64,000 nucleotides of DNA from Eurosta solidaginis. Lineage: Eukaryota > Arthropoda > Insecta > Diptera > Tephritidae. Within the stretch, counting starts at the first letter, position 1. Each line of letters begins with the position of its first letter. The stretch spans positions 362,407,739-362,471,738 of the forward strand of contig NC_090319.1 of the NCBI RefSeq assembly GCF_040869045.1. The letters are read 5' to 3'. A model generated the notes under the pieces. The model was not told the origin of the DNA and ran no database searches. It saw nothing but the letters and a program-made list of their open reading frames with translations. Below, in pieces: positions 12,187 through 24,000 of this stretch. The position numbers were made by a program, and so were the translations under genes.

Positions 12187-13570
12187 TCAATACATGTCTA
12201 TATGTATGTATATATATAAATAGAAACTATTGCGTCATTTGTATAGCTGCTGACCTAAAATGGATTCGTTTCTAATAGCACACAAACGTATTTTACTATT
12301 CAAGCAGAACTAGCATAGATAGACAGACTTAAATAAGCTTTGAACAAGGACTACAAGCTTACTGCAAGTAATATGCCACTGTTTCATTCAAACTGGTAGT
12401 ATAAATACTAAACAAATAGACATACAACCAAATATGCTTGTATTTGTAAATGCGCTTCAATTGTCTATAATAACATTCAACCACACATTTCCTTTGCTCG
12501 TTTTGTGGATGTGTGCAAGTGTTTCGATGACAAGTAAACAAACTCATGATAAGCCCCCTAAACAGAAACAAACAAAACAAGCAAAAGCAATAGAAGGAAG
12601 AAACCATTTCGCATCGGGCAATCATTAAAATGTGACAGAAAACGATTGAAAGCAGAAAAGGTGGGGTTTATCAAAATGAGCAAAGCAGTAAAGCAAACAA
12701 AGAGTACAATTGTTTATCATGGCGCAAAGGATTTGTTTACACTTTGCAAAGGTTCTTGACAAGCTTAAGTCGCTAAAGATAGTTTGCAACAAGCAATGTA
12801 ATGTAGCAGTGAAGATAACGGAAACACTATGGAAATATAGACACAAAACATCGAATAGAATTTGCAAGGCGAACGGCATCTATGCGATGGTATCTTGCTG
12901 TCAATGAAGATATAAATGCGAGTGTTCTTAATGACAAATTGGATGGGGAGTATGCAATTTCTTTTAAAGTATAGTTAGTATTTTAGTTTTTTAACTATAA
13001 TGATTGAATTAGTGAGGTAAAGACATTATTGGATATACAAAGGTGGTTACTGATTGCTTTATATCTTTCCTCAAATATTCACAGTAATTTTTTATGCTCT
13101 TCTTGCATAGCGAAAAACAAAGAACACATCTGATGACGTCATTATTCTTTAACGGACTACCGACGTACCAATAAAAAATAGCGCCGTAGGCTCCGATAGT
13201 GTTTAATTTAAATAATGCGACAAATAGTGCGACAAAATATTATCAGATGAGTACAAGTTAAGCTCGGCGTAAATTGAGAATTGGCATGTCTTTACTAAAT
13301 TCCTTATCTTGAATGGGTCTAAGACATTGTGAATACCTTGTGCACCTTTAAATTGTATGCCGTAAAATATAAAATAAACTGCACATCGTCGCCACCGTAG
13401 TATAAGCTGCTAATTCCATCCAACAAAACTTTTTAACAACACAAAAACTACTTTAAAATTTCAAAATGCATTGAAATTACTTATATGAAGCTAGAAAAAG
13501 ACATGGCGCGATATACCTGCGAAGAGAATTTAGACCGAACTTCGCTTCCAATTCATGTCGTGCTCATTTT
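12187..13570. other. AT-rich DNA; no gene seen
   Basis: Short unrelated open frames on both strands, none with a recognisable domain. Confidence 0.4.
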
Positions 13571-13574
13571 TAAT

Positions 13575-13850
13575 TTTTCCTGAAAATTGACCTGTTTTAT
13601 GCCGACCTCGAACGGCCTCTGCAAGGCAGATGAGTTTTCGCTGGGAAGCTTTTCAATGCCGATATCTCATACTCGGAGTGTTTGCCAAATCACTGCCGAG
13701 GAGCGACATTGCTGTGAAAAACTTTGCTCTAATTGAAAAAAATTGTTTCTAAATTTCTGATATTCCTTTGTCCAGGAGTTGAACTAGGATATTCGGTATG
13801 TTGGGCGGTGTACACTACCACCACACCACGGCAGCTGCCATGAAGTTAAC
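13575..13850 (-). mobile_element. tRNA-derived SINE
   Basis: On the - strand from 13850: a tRNA-like head with an A-box-like GTGGTGGTAGTGTACACC and a B-box-like AGTTCAACTCC (13774-13785 on +), then the body ending in a conserved segment that reads on + 'tttatgccgacctcgaacgg'. Related copies or parts lie at 36236, 38276 and 49707. It is not a functional tRNA: the arms do not pair through and there is no plausible anticodon loop. Confidence 0.65.
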
Positions 13851-14439
13851 AGCTTTTTATAATTTTCTTGGAATTAGCTGGTTTTATTTTTAGTAATTTT
13901 TAGGATCTGTCTGTGATCAACAAACACATATTTTCTTTGACAATCATGATAGGAAATCGTCTTCCATTCCATCAGTATCAACCGTTGGAAACCGTTGTTA
14001 ATAAAAAATGGAGTTGACAGATTTTACCGTTAATATTATATGCGTACCAATTTTAGGCGAAGGCCAGAGTTTGACAAAAGAAGTTACATAATTAACAGAC
14101 TAAGGTTAAACATACAACGTAGTTCAAATTTATTCAGCATTGCATACTTGATGAAGACAAGGTAGACGGGATTGCGAACATCAAAGAAGAAATTTGAGAT
14201 GATTAGTTTTTAATTTATCATCCCTTTCTGGTAGCTGGAAATTCTTAACGTGGATGCGAAAGCATTGGTAATTAATTTTGTGACATTTTGGTTTATTATT
14301 GTGTATGTATGTATATTATGGAATATGTTGTCTTGTCGGAATGGATGTAATATCGAGCACCAGATTTACAATTATCAAACAAGAATAAGGGCTGTAGTGC
14401 AATAAATGTTTTTGTTGTAGTTGTAGGAAAAAAGGACAC

Positions 14440-14560
14440 TACCCGAAGGCCTTGAGGAGTGTTATGGATTTTGATGGTGCTTTTCCGGATACAGACCAGG
14501 TAGGTACCTGTCGGTAACAAGCCCGACCATCTCGGGAACGTTTTCATACCACTCCTTCGG
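14440..14560 (+). mobile_element. LINE 3'-tail fragment
   Basis: Matches, in inverse orientation, the tail at about 3300-3420: 'gagtgttatggattttgatgg', a 'ccggata' block, then 'cccgaccatctcggg'. No coding capacity remains. Confidence 0.6.
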
Positions 14561-14892
14561 AATTTTTGAGTTTGATTATTTGAGGCGCTAAGAATATACT
14601 TTTTACTTATGAACAGCGAATTAATACTTAACTGAAATCCTGTGCTGAAAAAAAATGGTTGAAAGGACGGCTAGGCAATGATTTCGGTAAGCACAACAAG
14701 GCTATATCCATGCCTCTGGTTAATTTCTCAATAAATAGCACTCAAAACATATCTTTGCTGCTCTGTTATGAAGGAAAATATATATAAATTTCCGATGGTA
14801 AGCATTAGCGGAAAAATTTCGTCCTAGACTCCGTGAAAGGCCCCGCAACGAAAATGGAAGAAATTGCATGATTTTTAATAATCGGGGATTGC

Positions 14893-14900
<8 letters not shown>

Positions 14901-14923
<23 letters not shown>

Positions 14924-15155
14924 TTTAAATGTATGAAAACATTTATTTGAAGCAATTTTTTAATTTTATAATTTATTTAATAATTTGGGAAAAATTTAAA
15001 CAACGTGACATCAGGACGGACAAGGCGACAGCTGTTTCGATTATACCTTGTAAATCTCTTCAAAGCCTTTTCTCCCGGGAGTGGGAGTCGAACTCGCACC
15101 CCTACGATAGTTGAAATGGTTGTAAACGCATTCAGCTACGTCATGCCTGTTGTGA
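14901..15155 (-). mobile_element. second tRNA-derived SINE with poly-A tail
   Basis: On the - strand: an A-box-like TAGCTGAATGCG, 40-odd bases later an exact B-box-type GAGTTCGACTCCCACTCCCG, then a body of about 170 bp and a long A run (poly-T on + at about 14901-14926). The sequence differs from the SINE at 13575, so it is another family. The B box is well preserved, so pol III promoter function is conceivable. Confidence 0.65.
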
Positions 15156-15428
15156 AGTCTTTCCCAATTGCCTTCTTTATGCATATTTTAATCTTTTACA
15201 CATTGCATACTTCGTATGCAATTATGTGTTGGAAGAAATTGCCTTTAAACAGATTCAAATTTAATGAATGAGTTCACTAACGTAAATTCCATACCAACCA
15301 TTCTACGTTCGGATATATGACTTGAAGTCAAGTTTACAACTACGTCAATAGAGCAAGTGACGAGCTGAATTTTATAATAACCTATGGTCAGATTATGAGT
15401 AATTATTTCTGAGTTAAACAAAAGCACT

Positions 15429-16370
15429 TCGTCGATGCTTTTGCAAAACTACCGATCGACTAATTACAATACTTCCCGAATGACGCCACGTGGAAAGCTT
15501 GAGATTATTTTAATGCACTGGGCTCAGTTCATAACTCCATCCAAGAAGGTCATAAATTCCATATTTCAATGATAGCTAATGATATCTATTTGAATTAAAC
15601 TAAACGTCGCATTGAGTTCTTCCAATTAAATGAAGCGCCTAGAGGGGAGCAAATAGTAGTCGTCGTGGGGCGCCGGGAACATCGATATTATTTTCTAAAA
15701 GTAAAATGCAGAAAAGAACAGAGTGCGATAGGAACTAAATATGGCATAGTGATAAAATAAAATGTTCCGATTTTTTTCAAAGTGTTCCCCAAATGACCCC
15801 AAAATCATCCCGAAATTACCCTCAAATGAATCTCAGAGGACCTCGAGACAGCACTCGAAATGACCAACAAACGACAGCGAAGTGATCTCCAAATTACTCT
15901 GGAATGACCCCAAGAGAGTCTTAAGAGCCATCCCGGAATAACTCCCAAAAGGTTCGAAGTGGTATCCAAATGACTCGGGAGGACCCTGGCTTAACTTATG
16001 ATCTAGTTGAAAGAGAGTCGCGCAGTCAAATGAACATGGCAACCCGTCGCCAGACCATACACACTATAGACTATATATATGTACGTATGTATATACCATC
16101 ATATAGCGTAACGACATGTCGTCCTGCCAGAAATCGATTTTACGTGCACTTATAGATGTTTCACATCATAAACAGAAGTATTTTAAAGCATATATTAGAC
16201 AAATAATCTACCATATTTAGTAAAAATATTCCTTTAAATTTTCATGAAATAAAGTCGTAAAGAAAAAATGGTGTAAAAGAAGTTTTTCTACTCTCCAAAA
16301 AAGTTTATTTTGCTATCAGAAAGGCGGTATTGTAATTTCTCGATAAGCGTTTTTGCAAAAGCATCGACGA
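15429..16370. mobile_element. TIR element, about 940 bp, containing a degenerate minisatellite
   Basis: The ends match as an inverted repeat over about 45 bp: TCGTCGATGCTTTTGCAAAA, a variable hexamer, then ATCGA-NN-AATTACAATAC. Inside, about 15775-15985 is an irregular repeat of about 15-20 bp (CAAATGACCCC type). No transposase frame, so it is non-autonomous. I did not identify a target-site duplication. Confidence 0.6.
15775..15985 (+). repeat. degenerate CCAAATGACCCC-type minisatellite
   Basis: Many diverged units such as CCCCAAATGACCCCAAAATC. It lies inside the TIR element 15429-16370. Frames through it are not real. Confidence 0.6.
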
Positions 16371-16926
16371 TTTACGAGTTTTCACGTGTAGTGGTATGGC
16401 ATTCACAGCACACCAGTCAAGCAGACTGTGAAGGATGCCCTGAAGACGCAACCTATTTTATGAAGCATGGGTAGTCTTCGACAGCGTTCGACTTCTTAAA
16501 TGCAACCAAACAGTGAGGTCTTAAAAGACTTGTTTTGATCTTAGTATCAATATTCCGCCCCAGAAAAGCCCACAGTATTTTCGCGCGGAGCTCATTGCAT
16601 TTGTGGCCTTAGACCGCTCATAAAAAAAATTACTAAGGGTGAGTCCAACACCAGTTAGGGGAGAAAAATTATATCAACGAAGAACGCCTTTCTGAATAGG
16701 TATATGTGTTCATCAAATTCGTCGAAATCACAACAAAGACATGCAAATTTAAATTTTGTTTGCAATGAGCTCCTGCCAGATGTAAACTTTAAATTTTCCG
16801 CCTTCGGATTATCGTTGCTGAGATCAAACGCGTCATTTGACATCTCTCCAAAACATTTTTGGACGTGTAATAACAATCGAACGCTGTTGTAGATTATTAC
16901 CAAATGACTATCTCTAATTAGTACCT
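16371..16926. other. repeat debris
   Basis: Part of this (about 16790-16860, 'ttttccgccttcggattatcg...gacatctctcc') recurs in diverged form at about 28725-28795 and 63125-63185. It is therefore an interspersed repeat of unknown class. Confidence 0.5.
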
Positions 16927-17563
16927 ATGTACATTAGGGTGGTTGCAAGGTATATGATGAATTTTAATTTTTGTTCTATCGTTCGGGGCACCCTCCTAAA
17001 ATATGATAATATATCAGAAAATGATTATTGCAAAGTGGCAGGCCAATTCGATAATGTCAAGAGTTGCCTCACTGAGGTCAAAGTTAGGAAAAACAGCGAT
17101 TTTTCTGAAAAAAATTTAGTGTTTCGTCGGTAAAAGTGAAACCATTTATGCCAGGAACTTGACTTGTATACCATTGAATATTGTAATCTCAATAGACGTT
17201 TGCATTGGATTAAAAATTAGGGATATCCACTATGACCTGATCTGATAAATGCTACACACTGCTAAAAATAATCGTTTTATAAAAAATTATTAAGATCAGA
17301 ATCAATACAAATAAAATTACCTATCGAATGGTGTACGACTCAAGCTCCTGGCAAAATGGTTTCACTTTTACTGACGAAACACAAAAAAATTTGTCTGAAA
17401 AATCGCTGTTTTTCCTAACTTTGACCTCTATGAGGCACGTGTTAACATTATCGGATTGGCCTGAAACTTTGTATGTATCATTTTCTAATCTATTGGCATA
17501 TTTTATGGGGGTGCCCCAGCGGAAAATCTAAAATTGATTTCTTGTGGGCTCCCTAATGTACAT
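16927..17563. mobile_element. foldback element with ATGTACATTAGGG termini
   Basis: The two halves are inverted copies of about 260 bp. Both contain, reading inward, the terminal ATGTACATTAGGG, a CGATAATGT block, then GAGGTCAAAGTTAGGAAAA and CAGCGATTTTTC, and AAAGTGAAACCATTT. The arms are diverged (roughly 80-85 percent alike by eye), with a spacer of about 100 bp. No coding. The terminal CATTAGGG links it to the MITE at 11886. Confidence 0.78.
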
Positions 17564-18368
17564 GGTCTTATTTAGTGCACAACATGGTGTGCCATGGCGT
17601 ATGAGTAATTATATTGCACAATATCGGCGGCATAATTGACTTGTGTGAAAAATTAGATACAATTTTGTAAAACATTGCATATTTTATATGTTCTTCGAAT
17701 ATATCACCAATGAAAATATTTATCATTTAATACGAATATATGTATATATTTTTAAATAATATTTAATCTTAACATAGCAACAACATCAACAAAGGTGAGT
17801 TCTTTTATATGACATTGCAAAAAATCTTTAAAGCTATTGCAATTCATTTATAACGATTTGAGAATACGTACGTATGTTTGAGTGTGTATAACAGTTTGTG
17901 TTACTATAACTCTCTATGTCCTCAATGCACCTTAAATTTTACTCACCACAATTTTGAACTCCTGCACCTATTCAAATAAATCTTGTTCCTATACTTTTAA
18001 GTTTAGTATTATAAAATAAATTTTAATTTTAAAGGTGGTAAATTTTATAAACCAATTTTTATCTATACTGAAGTAAACAGCATTCTAATGTAGAATAGGC
18101 TTGCTAGCAGCTAGCAAAAAAAAAAAACAAAAGCAACAACTTGCAAGCATGCAAAAACACATAATGGGTAGTAAACACCAAGAGTTTAAAGCAACACCAA
18201 TAAGCAAGAATACTTGAACAAAAAATTTGGCGCTATTTAATACATAACAAGCGCTTCAAATAAAATAAGTTTTAAAAGACTACATAATATTATAAAAATT
18301 AATAAAAATTATTTCACAAAATTGCAATTCTACATGAACGATTACTTCCTTACTCATTCAAATTGCAG
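17564..18368. other. AT-rich DNA before the Gfrl-like exon
   Basis: Ends in the acceptor at 18362-18368. If the exon at 18369 is internal, this is intron; if it is a start exon, part may be 5' intron. Nothing else is recognised. Confidence 0.4.
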
Positions 18369-18692
18369 TCAGAATTATGGGCATGGACGACAAATTGCAT
18401 CTTAAAATGTTCGAAGACAATTTGGCGCTCATTGATACGCCACTAATAGCAACAGCAACAAGCACCCATTATCCGGGCGCTGTATCCACGTCATTGCATT
18501 CACTAAACGGCATACTTTTATATCCATTCAATGTAAGCGATTTTCAACAGCGCCACACAAAAACAAATGGACATGAGACAAGTGCTTTGGATATTATCGA
18601 TACGGGTCACTCTTATGGCTACGAACATGGAACTGGACATAGCAGCAGCGGACATGGTCATGGACATGGCAATGGGGCTGTTTACTATCAAA
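18369..18692 (+). CDS. Gfrl: GDNF-family-receptor-like protein, exon (upstream, His/Gly-rich)
   Basis: Putative coding exon of a GFR-alpha-like receptor. It follows a good 3' splice site (ATTGCAG at 18362-18368) and ends at a GTATGT donor at 18693. An ATG lies at 18377, but the frame is also open back to the acceptor (2 nt, then Arg-Ile-Met), and the ATG is not followed by a signal peptide. I therefore think this is an internal exon, or a first coding exon of an isoform. The peptide is low-complexity and acidic/His-rich, with a Gly-His run near its end (about residues 85-100 from the ATG). Reading past the donor continues open to 18796 in intron. The exon ends with one base of a codon (A), which joins in frame to GT at 46695. 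The GFR link rests on phase and on the downstream exons, as this segment itself has no recognisable domain. Confidence 0.62.
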
Positions 18693-18799
18693 GTATGTGT
18701 AAATGTTTGTTTAGAACAAAGAAAATTAATGGAAATAAAATCTTAATACTCTTACAAAGAAATAAGCAACAAAAAGAGCATAAATGCGAAAAGTAAAAA

Positions 18800-20950
18800 A
18801 AAAAAAAAACATTTTAATTTTCAAAAAATTTAAAAGAATTTTTTTACTAAAAAAAGAAACAAATTCAAATCAGCGTTATGCTTCTGTGCATAGAATTTAG
18901 CTTGAGTGAATTGTTCGTAAGAAAGCTTTACTTGTTGTGTCTCTGCATACGTTAATACGTATGTGCGTGTGTGTGCGTTTGTGAGTAAGTAAGCTTTGGT
19001 AGAGCTCAAAAACTTTTCCTTAAATAATAATAAGTTAGTCAAAGAAGGTGGCGGCATACTCTGACAATTGCTCATTTACTGAGTTTGGTGTCTTTTAATT
19101 TTTTTTTTTATTCTCATTTAACATTAATTTATTGTTTCATTATATTACTCAGAATATATGAATTTTAGCAATTTTTTTTAAATTAGCTGGTTATAAGTTG
19201 AAGAAATTATGCTTTTTAAACCTGACAAATATTTTTTATTTATTGTTATAATTTTTTTTTACGCCAACGCTTCTTATGAGTGACTTACAGCCCCACACAA
19301 ATCTAAACAGTTTAAGTTAATTTTGAGTTTAAAAAAATCCCTAAAAACAAACAATAGCAAAAAAAACTCGACAGCAAAATGAAAACAAAAACCAACAATT
19401 AAAAACTATGCGCGTCGACAACAAGGAACAACACAAGCGTGAAAAAAAAAATTCAATAAAACTGTCGAAAACGCCAAATTCAACGCTTTCTTAATAATTT
19501 TTTCTTTTTTTTTAGTTTTAAAAATGTTTTTTTTTTCTTCTTTTAAATAACTCAACTTCTTGCTGTTCATAATTAAACATATTTATAGTTAAAAAAAAAT
19601 TTACAACATTTTTTGTATTAAATAGCAAAAACAAATAACTAAACAAAATTTTAAAAAAATTTTTTAAATTCTCTTACATATTAAGAAAAAAAAACAAAAA
19701 TTCAAATTTTTTACGCACTCTTACAAATTCTTTATTCCACGCACCATTTTACAGCAAAATTGCTCAAACAGAAATGTTTACATACATACATATTTATTAA
19801 ACAAATTTTTATAGCATAAAAAGCGAAAGAATTACTCTGTTTACATTTTTTTTTTTATTCTTCTTCAAAATTTCATGCAACTTTGTTACATTCGTTATTG
19901 TTCAACAAATTTACTTAATAGTTAAATACAAACAAGCAAAAAAAAAAAAAAAACAAGATTTATTACGTGTTTTGAGAATTATCATTTTTCTGTGTTTTTG
20001 CGTTTTACAATAAATCAATTCAGCTCAATTCGTTTATGCAAAATATACATAGTACGTACTATTTATTTGCGTTCGCATACACAAAGTTATGAATTATACA
20101 TACACAAACACACACAGACACTTTCGTACATGTACGATTTTTGTAAATTTGTACATGGCGCAACAACAACACTTTATTTTAAGTGAAATTTCATTGCGTT
20201 TTAAAATATTTTACTCAACGGTTTCATATGAAAGCAGCTTCATGTGTGTGTATATAGCAATTACATGCATTTCACTCAACATTTCTGCATACATACATAC
20301 ACACATACGTACACTAAAGCGGTTACAAAATATAATTCACATTGAATACATACATACATACATATTCGTACATTTCAACGTGTTTTTGTCATTTGCTTCA
20401 TTCCCATCGTCTTAAATATTTAAGTTTTGCAATTGGGACTTAATTTTGACTCCCAAACGATTTCGTTCTTTTTTTTATTTATTTAATATAAATAAATAAA
20501 ATAGTTTTAACTTTTGCTTTCATTCTAAGGAAATATAATTATTTTGACCGCTCATTTTGGAATACTAAAATCTTTTGTTTGTTATACTCTCCAATATAGA
20601 AAACAATAGTTTTTAATCATGTCTTAAGGAATGTATCACTAAAGCTCTGAAAAGCAAAATAAATAATAAATTAGAGCAAGGTAGTATTGCTTTGAATTAA
20701 TAATACTAGACGGAAATGATCTAAATAATGTCACAAAAGCACCCCTCATGAAAGTATTTGTTTTACTTTACATTTACAAGTCTTACAAAGACTCTCAGTT
20801 GAGCGCTATTTACAAAATATGCCATGAATTCCTTTTTCAAATAAATGTCGCTTTACGTAGTACATAGCTAAGTTAAGGAGCGTAGCCTAGCTTTGGTCAA
20901 AGCAAAGGCGCGTGCTTACTTACATACATCAGCGTACTGAAAACTACATT
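18800..20950. other. very AT-rich intron with homopolymers and (CATA)n
   Basis: Long A and T runs throughout. CATA/CA-type microsatellites lie at about 20095-20115, 20285-20320 and 20345-20370. No exon or transposon frame is seen. Confidence 0.5.
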
Positions 20951-20955
20951 TTTTT

Positions 20956-23005
20956 TATACTCAGTTGAGCAGAGCTCACAGAGTATATTAACTTTGATTG
21001 CATAACGGTTGGTTGTACAGGTATAAAGGAATCGAGATAGATATAGACTTCCATATATCAAACTAATCAGTATCGAAAAAAAATTTGATTGAGCCATGTC
21101 CGTCCGTCCGTCCGTTAACACGATAACTTGAGTAAATTTTGAGGTATCTTGATGAAATTTGGTATGTAGGTTCCTGGGTACTCATCTCAGATCGCTATTT
21201 AAAATGAACGATATCGGATAATAACCACGCCCACTTTTTCGATATCGAAAATTTCGAAAAATCGAAAAAGTGCGATAATTCATTACCAAATACGCATTAA
21301 GCGATGAAACTTGGTGGGTGAGTTGAGCTTATGACGCAGAATAGAAAACTAGTAAAATTTTGGACAATGGGCGTGGCACCGCCCACTTTTAAATGAAGGT
21401 AATTTAGAAGTTTTGCAAGCTGTAATTTGGCAGGAACGTTACTCTTATTACTTTATGTCTGCTTAATAAAAATTAGCAAAATCGGAAAACGACCACGCCC
21501 ACCTTTTAAACATTTTTTTTTTTAAATTCAAATTTTAAAAGAAAAGTTAATATCTTTACAGCATATAAGTAAATTATGCCAACATTCAACTCCAGTAATG
21601 ATAAGGTGCAACAAAATACAAAAATAAAAGAAAATTTCAAAATGGGCGTCGCTCCGCCCTTTTTCATTTAATTTGTCTAGGATGCTTTTAATGCCATAAG
21701 TCGAACAAAAATTAACCAATCCTTGTGAAATTTGATAAAGGCTTAGCTTCTAGAACGATAACTGTTTTCTGTGAAAAAGGGCGAAATCGGTTGAAGCCAC
21801 GCCCATTTTTTATACATAGTCGACCGTCTGTCCTTCCGCTCGGCCGTTAACACGATAACTTGAGCAAAAATCGATATATCTTTACTAAACTCAGTTCAGG
21901 TACTTATCTGAACTCACTTTGTATTGGTGTAAAAAATGGCCGAAATCCGACTATGACCACGCCCACTTTTTCGATATCGAAAATTACGAAAAATGAAAAA
22001 AATGCCATAATTATATACCAAATACGAAAAAAGGGATGAAACATGGTAATTGTATTGGTCTATTGACGCAAAATATAACTTTAGAAAAAAACTTGGTAAA
22101 ATGGGTGTGACACCTACCATATTAAGTAGAAGAAAATGAAAAAGTTTTGCAGGGCGAAATCAAAAGCCCTTGGAATCTTGGAAGGAATACTGTACGTGGT
22201 ATTACATATATAAATAAATTAGCGGTACCCGACAGATGATGTTCTGGATCACCCTGTTCCACATTTTGGTAGATATCTCGAAAGCGCCTTCACATATACA
22301 ACTAAGGGCCACTCCCTTTTAAAACCCTCATTAATACCTTTAATTTGATACCCATATCGTACAAACACATTCTACAGTCACCACTGGTCCACGTTTATGA
22401 CGATATCTCGAAAACTCGTCCACATATAGAACTAAGGCCCACTCCTTTTTAAAATACTCATTAACACCTTTCATTTGATACCCATATCGTACAAATAAAT
22501 TCTAGAGTCACCCTTGGTCCACCTTTATGTCGATATCTCGAAAAGGCGTCCACCTATAGAACTAAGGTTCACGCCTTTTTAAAATACTCATTAACACCTT
22601 TCACTTGATACCCATATCATACAAACAAGTTCTAGAGTCACCCCTTGCCCACCTTTATGGCGATATTTCGAAAAGGCATCCACATATAGAACTAAGGCCC
22701 ACTCCTTTTTAAAATAATCATTAACACCTTTCATTTGATACCCATATCGTACAAATAAATTCTCGAGTCAGGCCTGGTCCACCTTTATGGCGATATCCCT
22801 AAATGGCGTCCATCTATAGATTTATGGCCCACTTCCTCTTAAAATACTCTTTAATACCTTCCATTTGATACACATGCCATACAAACAAATTCCAGGGTTA
22901 CCCTAGGTTCCTTTTACAACATTGTGATTTCCCTTACTTTGTCTCCACAGCTCTCAACTGAGTACGTAATGTTCGGTTACACCCGAACTTAGCCTTCCTT
23001 ACTTG
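20956..23005 (+). mobile_element. GTCC-core element, long copy with satellite array (Helentron-INE-like)
   Basis: Starts TATACTCAGTTGAGCAGAGC and ends GTTCGG-TTACAC-CCGAAC hairpin, then about 15 nt and CTTACTTG. Internal order: a (GTCC)n core at about 21099-21116 with GTTAACACGATAACTTGAG; a CCACGCCCACTTTTTCGATA block; a second diverged copy of both (21840 on, 21955 on); then a 130-bp satellite array (22225-22900). CTCAGTTGAG near the 5' end and CTCAACTGAG near the 3' end form subterminal inverted repeats. It is flanked by T runs on both sides. Subterminal inverted repeats, tandem core and 3' hairpin are the layout of Helentron-derived non-autonomous elements; no Rep/helicase is present. Confidence 0.72.
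22225..22900 (+). repeat. 130-bp satellite array, about 5 monomers
   Basis: Each monomer contains TTTGATACCCATATCGTACA, a GAGTCACCCCTGGTCCACC segment and GGCGATATCTCGAAAAGGCG. The first monomer has the variant ACGCCTTCACATATA-like wording and the last has ATATCCCTAAATGGCG. The same first and last variants bound the larger array at 42400. Confidence 0.85.
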
Positions 23006-23555
23006 TTTTTGTTTAAATTACATCAGATGAATTCTTCATTTTCATTTTCAGTATTTTAAGGAAATACTTCTGTGAAAGCGATTTGGTAGCCATTACTTCT
23101 TAAGCGCGTTTCTCTGCGCTCCCCTTCGCATGCATCAATTTCGTCATAACTATAAAGGCCATCTTGCTCACAGCAGTGCAACAATCTAAAGGCTTCTCTC
23201 CAAAAACTTTGTGCACAGAGAGTCTTTCGCCGTTAAATCGAGGGCAGTGAAATATTACACTTTCTGCGCTTTCCAATTTGGAGGGACAGTGTGGACAGAA
23301 AGGATCCTCCTCTATTCCACGCTTATATTTTTGTCTCGCAAATTAAGAGTAATGGTGTCTCAAAATTTGCATTGGTCTTTGACAGTTTTTTATTCAAAAG
23401 GTTTTTAAATTTTCCGCCATAAAAAGTGTGACCATTTCTTTGCATATGGAAGTAAATCAAAAGGACTTCAAATGAAAAGTTCGAAAGGGTATAGCGGAAG
23501 TGTGCCCCCAGATAGTAACCTATATCGGAGGTTATGTCTCAAAAACTTACTTACT
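23006..23555. other. intron DNA with one arm of an inverted repeat
   Basis: About 23484-23540 ('gaaagggtatagcgg ... ctatatcggaggttatg') is found inverted at about 24405-24478. A LINE fragment lies between the arms. I infer an older foldback element whose spacer was invaded. Confidence 0.5.
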
Positions 23556-24000
23556 TAATTGGCACTTAACCGTCTAAACGGTTATGGCCGTCCAATAAGG
23601 CGTGCCAGTCGCTCATTCGCTCCGCCAACCAGCACCAATTGGTCACACCAAGGGAGTTTAAATTGTTTTCCACCTGTTCCTTCCAACGAAGTGAGGGCCG
23701 CCCTCTACCTCTGCTTCCATAGGCGTGTTCCGATAGAAGCACTTTCTTGGCCGGAGCATCATCTTTCATTCGCATAACATGGCCTAGACAGCGCAGCCGC
23801 TGCGTTTTACTTCACTGGACTATGTTGATGTGTGCGTATAGCTCGTACAGCTCGTCATTAAATCTTCTTCGGTACTCGCCATCGCCAATGCGTAGAGGTC
23901 CATAAATCTTTCGAAGAACTTTTCTCTCGAACACTCGTACATATTTCCACTCTCAACAATGTTTTCCAATGTTTTGAAGGGAATTACTTTAATAAAATGG
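23556..24000 (-). pseudogene. RTE-type LINE reverse transcriptase, C-terminal fragment
   Basis: On the - strand, upstream codons give an FERKFFERFMDLYALAMAST-like stretch in a shifted frame. Later comes RMKDDAPAKKVLLSE, a GSRGRGRPSLRWKEQV box and GVTNW...AERMSDW. The GR-RGRP-LRW motif and the W...R..W ending are typical of the C-terminus of RTE-like LINE polymerases. Frameshifts and truncation make it dead. A diverged relative lies at 47360-48440. Confidence 0.75.

Noticed and set aside
18377..18796. Complete 139-codon gene starting at 18377
   Set aside because: The sequence after 18692 reads through a good GTATGT donor into lysine-rich intron text. The upstream acceptor and exact phase to 46695 support an exon instead.
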